Positions 61,606 through 64,000 of a DNA stretch of 64,000 bases are shown one piece after another. The notes beneath the pieces were generated by a model. It was not told the DNA's origin. It did no database searches and saw only the letters and a list, made by a program, of their open reading frames with translations. Source of the DNA: Paraburkholderia susongensis (GTDB taxonomy: Bacteria > Pseudomonadota > Gammaproteobacteria > Burkholderiales > Burkholderiaceae); assembly GCF_900177725.1 (NCBI RefSeq), contig NZ_FXAT01000003.1:186001-250000 (forward strand), written 5' to 3'. The stretch's first letter is position 1, and the number at the start of each line of letters is the position of its first letter. A program made the translations under genes and the position numbers.

Positions 61606-61905
61606 TCGAGGTTTTTTGGCAAAGCGCCGTGTGGTCTACGTCAGCACTCAGAGTCAGACGGGCAATCACAACGGTTCTGCTGCCGGGCGAGTATTGACAT
61701 GCTCGTCCGGCAATATCATCCCGCGCTGTGGTTCGAGGGCCGCCTGCCGGCAGACGGTTCCGGCAGTCCGTTTTCAGCCGACAAGGCCACTCGGATAGTG
61801 GCAGCACGCTGCATTGCGTTGCCATGGCACTCACGCTTTCTGGCGAGTTGCTTCTCGAAGCGCGTCCTCACATCGCCCTGCGACGCTGCCGTCTGGACGA
61901 TGAGG

Positions 61906-61929
61906 ACCGGTCGGGAGCTCCCGACCGGT
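61906..61929. terminator. Perfect 24-bp palindrome between convergent genes
   Basis: Arms ACCGGTCGGGAG and CTCCCGACCGGT are directly joined with no spacer. It lies in the 357-base gap between the chemoreceptor (plus) and nitrilase (minus) stops. It could end transcription from both sides, but no T-run follows, so an operator or repeat role is also possible. Nothing else was seen in 61606-61962. Confidence 0.45.
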
Positions 61930-61962
61930 ATGAAAGAGCGGTAGCGGATACTTCCAGCGACG

Positions 61963-62901
61963 TCATTCCGTAATGAATGCGACTGTACGTTTTTGCCGTT
62001 CGTCGACCGAGAGCGAAAAAACGTCGGGACGCGAATAATGACCGATGACGTCGAAATCGTAACGAGCTCGCGTAATGTCATCCGTGTCCACCTCGGCCAC
62101 GACGAGTCCTGTTTCGCCATGCAGCGGTCCTGCAAGCACTTCTCCCAGCGGTCCAACAATTAGGCTGCCACCGTTGATGAGAGGGCGATCCTTGTCCCAG
62201 CCGGGCACGTCGAGGCCGAGCGCCGCCGGCGACGGTTGCACCTGGCACGCGCTGATGACGAAACACCGACCTTCATGAGCAATGTGCCGCATCGAGCATT
62301 GCCAGATGTCGCGTTCGTCGACGGTGGGTGCACACCAGATCTGCACGCCCTTCGCATACATCGCCATGCGCAGTAACGGCATATGGTTCTCCCAGCAAAT
62401 CGCCGCACCGACGACGCCCGCCTCTGTCGCCACGGCCGGGAGCGTCGAGCCGTCGCCTTGTCCCCAGATCAGACGTTCCGTTCCCGTCGGCATCAGCTTT
62501 CGATGCCTGGCCACGAGTCCTTCACCAGGGCTGAAAAACAGGGCGGTGCAATACAGCGTACTTCCCGCGCGTTCGATGACACCGATGACAATCGACGCGT
62601 TGCATCGAGCAGATAGCTCGGCAAGCGCGTCGGCTTCCGGGCCGGGTACGTCGACCGCATTCTCGTAATAGCCGGCAAAGGCTTCGCGCCCTTCAGGCAG
62701 CCGGTACCCGAGCCGCGTTCCGAATATCTCGCCTTTAGGATAGCCGCCAAGCAGCGCTTCAGGCATGACGACAAGCTTCGCGCCGGATGCGCGAATTTGA
62801 TCTTCGAACGACAAAATATGTTGAAGCGTTTTCGCTTTACCCAGCGGCGATGCCCCGATCTGAAGCGCGGCAACTTTCGATTTGGACACGGTACTCTCCA
62901 T
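61963..62901 (-). CDS. Nitrilase
   Basis: A 312-residue nitrilase that hydrolyses a nitrile to the acid and ammonia. The Glu-Lys-Cys triad is complete: Glu in [13 protein letters not shown], Lys in [20 protein letters not shown] and Cys in [18 protein letters not shown]. This layout is of the aliphatic/arylacetonitrile nitrilase branch rather than amidases. The Met at 62901 was chosen. Met codons at 62922 and 62925 would add seven or eight residues. It is divergent from a LysR gene 70 bases away, its likely activator. Confidence 0.88.
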   Translation of the reverse strand: MESTVSKSKVAALQIGASPLGKAKTLQHILSFEDQIRASGAKLVVMPEALLGGYPKGEIFGTRLGYRLPEGREAFAGYYENAVDVPGPEADALAELSARCNASIVIGVIERAGSTLYCTALFFSPGEGLVARHRKLMPTGTERLIWGQGDGSTLPAVATEAGVVGAAICWENHMPLLRMAMYAKGVQIWCAPTVDERDIWQCSMRHIAHEGRCFVISACQVQPSPAALGLDVPGWDKDRPLINGGSLIVGPLGEVLAGPLHGETGLVVAEVDTDDITRARYDFDVIGHYSRPDVFSLSVDERQKRTVAFITE

Positions 62902-62970
62902 GGAAACTTTTGATGCATCCATCATCGCGCAGCCATAAAATAGAAGGAATGCATATCCCAACTTTTCGAT

Positions 62971-63888
62971 ATGAGCAATATTGATATCTCGACTGTCGAT
63001 CTGAATCTTCTGAAAATTTTTGAAGCATTGTTCGAGGAAGGCGGAGCAAGCCGGGCCGCAATTCGTCTGGATATGACTCAATCGGCGGTCAGTGCCGCAT
63101 TGAGGAGACTGCGCGATGTCTATTCGGACACGCTGTTCGTACGCACGGGGCGTGGTCTTGCACCGACATCGAGGGCGCGCGAACTGAAGCCCGTCATTAG
63201 CGAGGCGCTCGACGGATGCCGTCTCAGTCTCACGATCTCGGCGCCCGATGCAAAGACCTTCTACGGCCGCGCGGTATCCATCGGGCTCTCGGACGACATC
63301 GAGATCGCAGTGGGACCCAAAATCATGGATGCGGTTAGCAGACGAGCCCCTGGGCTGCGAATCATTTTTCGACAGACGTATAGCCAGATCGTCAGCGATT
63401 CACTCGCCAATCAGGAAATGGATTTGGCTATCACGGCAGGCGGACTGGCGTCGCGAGGGCTCGGCCACAAGGTATTGGGTGAGGGAGGCTACGCCTGTCT
63501 GGTCGATCGATCGAGCTTCAAGGATTCAACCAACGAATTGACGATCGACGAATATGTCGAGCGCGGACATATCCTTGTGTCTTCCGGTGGAGTGGTCGGA
63601 ATCGTCGATGAAGCATTGGCTACATTGAACCTGAAACGAAAGGTCATCGGATCGACGACCCATTTCGCCGGGCTGCCCTTTTTATTGAAAGGGAGCCGGG
63701 CAGTGGCAACGATTCCGCAGCACGCAGCTGTCGCGATAGCGAATATGACCGGTCTGCAATTGCTAGCCTGTCCGCTCGTCCTGCCACGCTATTCCATCGA
63801 ACTCGGCTGGCGCAACAGTTCATTGCGCGACGCTGCGATCGTCAAGGTTCAGGGCGCAATTTCCGAATGCTTTTCGAATCCGGCTTAG
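62971..63888 (+). CDS. LysR-family regulator divergent from nitrilase
   Basis: A 305-residue LysR regulator. The HTH is in [63 protein letters not shown]. The effector domain begins [20 protein letters not shown]. The layout of head domain and start resembles the NodD/SyrM-like subgroup, though this is only an impression. Sharing a short promoter gap with the nitrilase gene suggests it controls that gene in response to a nitrile or related compound. Confidence 0.88.
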   Translation: MSNIDISTVDLNLLKIFEALFEEGGASRAAIRLDMTQSAVSAALRRLRDVYSDTLFVRTGRGLAPTSRARELKPVISEALDGCRLSLTISAPDAKTFYGRAVSIGLSDDIEIAVGPKIMDAVSRRAPGLRIIFRQTYSQIVSDSLANQEMDLAITAGGLASRGLGHKVLGEGGYACLVDRSSFKDSTNELTIDEYVERGHILVSSGGVVGIVDEALATLNLKRKVIGSTTHFAGLPFLLKGSRAVATIPQHAAVAIANMTGLQLLACPLVLPRYSIELGWRNSSLRDAAIVKVQGAISECFSNPA

Positions 63889-63920
63889 CCCTGAGGGAAA
63901 GACCTTGTCTCGATAGTGCC

Positions 63921-63980
63921 GACGGCAAAACCGGGCCCGTTCCGATGCAAAGCCGCCGACGCGGCTTCGCACCGGAAGGG
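63921..63980 (+). promoter_or_regulatory. Possible second c-di-GMP-I-like aptamer at window end
   Basis: ACGGCAAAACC (63922-63932) is followed by GATGCAAAGCC (63944-63954), then a GCCGC/GCGGC hairpin (63952-63956 with 63961-63965). These resemble conserved blocks of the GEMM-I aptamer in the right order. The first internal stem is only three pairs, so this may be chance, and the hairpin may simply be the LysR gene's terminator. The downstream gene is outside the window. Confidence 0.3.
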
Positions 63981-64000
63981 ACGATCAGAACAGATGCGAA

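Noticed and set aside
1..64000. CRISPR array, tRNA, rRNA, insertion sequence or replication origin
   Set aside because: No regular spacer repeats, cloverleaf, rRNA segments, transposase genes or DnaA-box clusters were seen by reading.

Overview
The window reads as chromosomal DNA of a Burkholderia/Paraburkholderia-type betaproteobacterium. The base composition is GC-rich, and it carries two classical Burkholderia-style porins, a KirBac-type potassium channel, an IcmF fusion mutase, a fused indolepyruvate ferredoxin oxidoreductase, antABC-type anthranilate dioxygenase genes, and many LysR/AraC/IclR/LacI regulators. No tRNA, rRNA, CRISPR array or insertion sequence was seen.

Positions 1-14.3 kb form the most unusual region and look like an accessory island centred on fluoride. 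Three sequences match the fluoride riboswitch (crcB motif). One on the minus strand (3763-3823) leads a Cys-rich uncharacterised gene. One on the plus strand (4028-4112) leads a DUF190 gene. One on the plus strand (5233-5328), with a textbook overlapping terminator, leads a six-gene operon. Those six genes (HyfC-, HyfE-, HyfF-, HyfG-, ferredoxin-HyfI- and HyfB-like) encode a membrane complex related to complex I and formate hydrogenlyase. Its large subunit lacks the Cys residues that hold the NiFe centre, so it belongs with the 'energy-converting hydrogenase-related' (Ehr) complexes rather than being a hydrogenase. An MFS transporter follows. A pair of MutS-like ATPases precedes the riboswitches. 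No crcB/Fluc or eriC-F exporter is present here. Together this looks like a fluoride-inducible module whose effector complex has no known job.

Positions 14.3-28.4 kb hold ordinary metabolism: a serine hydrolase, GhrA-like reductase, HMG-CoA lyase, a YbaK/DUF1289/MaoC/metallo-hydrolase run, an EamA exporter divergent from an Lrp regulator, a fluoroacetate-dehalogenase-like hydrolase that keeps the fluoride-pocket residues, a nitronate monooxygenase, icmF and a LysR regulator. Positions 28.5-43.7 kb hold two porins, a sodium/bile-acid-symporter-like transporter, a LacI-AGE epimerase-PfkB kinase operon (probable mannose/fructose use), a low-GC putative amidase effector/immunity pair, a KirBac channel, and a formyl-amino-acid module (N-formylglutamate amidohydrolase, IclR, YfcC-type carrier) facing a porin across twin palindromes.

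Positions 43.8-64 kb hold the large indolepyruvate oxidoreductase, cutC, an EAL phosphodiesterase, a CPA1 antiporter, a uracil permease, a GGDEF cyclase, antABC with an AraC-type regulator, a chemoreceptor preceded by a c-di-GMP-I-like riboswitch, and a nitrilase divergent from a LysR regulator. Coordinates of starts were set by reading ribosome-binding sites and 4-base overlaps. Family assignments come from motif recognition without any database search.
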